Shown here in pieces: positions 42,552 through 43,262 of a stretch of 43,262 nt of DNA. Numbering within the stretch: position 1 is the stretch's first letter; each line of letters opens with the position of its first letter. Below the pieces are notes generated by a model. The model saw nothing but the letters and a program-made list of their open reading frames with translations. It was not told where the DNA came from and ran no database searches. The position numbers and the translations under genes were made by a program. Source of the stretch: Candidatus Melainabacteria bacterium (GTDB lineage Bacteria > Cyanobacteriota > Vampirovibrionia > Obscuribacterales > Obscuribacteraceae); contig JACRFZ010000081.1 in the NCBI GenBank assembly GCA_016212515.1, positions 1 through 43,262 of the forward strand, given 5' to 3'.

Positions 42552-43262
42552 GTGCAGCAAACGGCGCCTCACTCTAGTGCTCAAGCTCAGGAAAACGACG
42601 TTTACAGCGTTGTTCTAGCCGGGCATGGCAGCCGCGACCGGCAAGGGGTACAAGAGTTCGAAGAAATGGTCGAACTGCTGAAAGCGACACTGGCAACGGA
42701 AGGCAAGCCCGTGTACCACGGCTATCTGGAGTTTGCCGAACCCACAATTTCGCAGGCTGTTCGAAAAGCCATAGAAGAGGGCGCCAGAAAAGTGGTAGTG
42801 GTGCCGGCTTTGCTCTTTGCCGCTACCCATGCCAAAAACGACATGCCCGGCGAACTAACGGCGCTTAGACAGGAATTCCCCGACACGGAAATCAACTACG
42901 CCAGCGCCATGGATCTGCACCCGCTGCTCTTCAAGCTGGCCAGAGAGCGCATAATAGAAGCGGAAAGTAGCGCACCGTCATCTTCACTCATAAGAAGATC
43001 TGAGACCTGTCTGGTAGTAGTGGGCAGGGGCACCTCCGATCCCGACGCCAACTCCGAGATATCTAAACTATGCCGCATGCTGGAGGAAGGCATGGGTTTC
43101 GGCACCTCCTTCGTTTGCTATTCCGGCACGGCCAGACCCAATACGGAGGACGGCATAAAAGCAGCCCTCAAGCTCGGCAAAAAGCGCATCATAGTACTGC
43201 CTTTCCTGCTTTTCAACGGCGTCCTGGTTAAGCGCATACAGGAGACCGCCGCGCAACTGGCC
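42552..43262 (+). CDS. cbiX: Sirohydrochlorin cobaltochelatase CbiX, two-domain type (3' end outside window)
   Basis: The frame is open to the last base, 237 codons visible. It starts at GTG 42552, 2 nt after the cbiE stop, with AGG 6 nt upstream. The first domain has the metal-site motif VVLAGHGSRDRQGVQEFEEM and VVVVPALLFAATHAKNDMP. The second begins CLVVVGRGTSDPDANSEI, where the first His is replaced by Arg, as in long CbiX proteins, and continues IIVLPFLLFNGVLVKRI. It inserts cobalt early, into sirohydrochlorin. There is no His-rich tail in the visible part. It lies in the same operon as cobN, which inserts cobalt late. Confidence 0.9.
   Translation, partial: MQQTAPHSSAQAQENDVYSVVLAGHGSRDRQGVQEFEEMVELLKATLATEGKPVYHGYLEFAEPTISQAVRKAIEEGARKVVVVPALLFAATHAKNDMPGELTALRQEFPDTEINYASAMDLHPLLFKLARERIIEAESSAPSSSLIRRSETCLVVVGRGTSDPDANSEISKLCRMLEEGMGFGTSFVCYSGTARPNTEDGIKAALKLGKKRIIVLPFLLFNGVLVKRIQETAAQLA

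Overview
This is a 43 kb chromosomal window, about half G+C, with no rRNA, tRNA, insertion sequence, phage or CRISPR signature that I can see. The combination of a CobN/ChlI-ChlD-type cobaltochelatase, a two-domain CbiX, TPR proteins, very long low-complexity multidomain proteins and curlin-type repeats fits a non-photosynthetic relative of the cyanobacteria (Vampirovibrionia/Melainabacteria, perhaps Obscuribacterales). That placement is inference; no marker gene here proves it.

Layout. (1) 1-2157: a curli-like operon. Two secreted proteins carry curlin-type Q-x-G-x-x-N motifs, one of them in a strict 15-residue period, followed by two secreted proteins of unknown function and a terminator. 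(2) 2220-7200, minus strand: rimI-like acetyltransferase with a structured, terminated leader or small RNA; a PhzF-family gene, two orphan genes and a cysteine hydrolase; a secreted TPR protein. (3) 7334-26567: an accessory block with a 409-residue orphan, two paralogous peptidoglycan hydrolases that share front domains but end in different catalytic domains, a 2331-residue protein (coiled coil, helical repeats, hydrophobic segment, two FHA domains, EDR1/transglutaminase-like protease domain, kinase-like tail) in an operon with a separate Ser/Thr kinase and a small orphan, a TPR gene, and a histidine kinase/response regulator pair. (4) 26640-30121: two orphans, a ClpP and an exported trypsin-like protease. 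(5) 30248-43262: a cobalamin cluster. cbiB, cobC and an SDR gene run on the minus strand. cobQ runs divergently on the plus strand, followed by a cobalamin riboswitch with a terminator and the operon cobN, chlI/chlD fusion, cobA, cbiE, cbiX, which runs off the right edge.

The most unusual signal is not a gene. A 15-bp element, GTATG-N3-TTGTCAC, lies exactly 12 bp upstream of a -10-like hexamer (mostly TANNNT). It occurs at six places, plus one weaker copy with a 13-bp gap. Every copy points at a transcription unit: the 409-aa gene, both peptidoglycan hydrolases (one followed by the two-component pair), the giant FHA/protease operon, a TPR operon, the rimI leader RNA and the phzF operon. This suggests one regulon joining a cell-envelope remodelling and signalling system that I cannot match to a described one.

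In the cobalamin part, coenzyme B12 would act through the riboswitch on the cobalt-insertion and corrin-methylation operon. CobN carries a 48-residue His-Asp/Glu run that looks like a built-in metal store.
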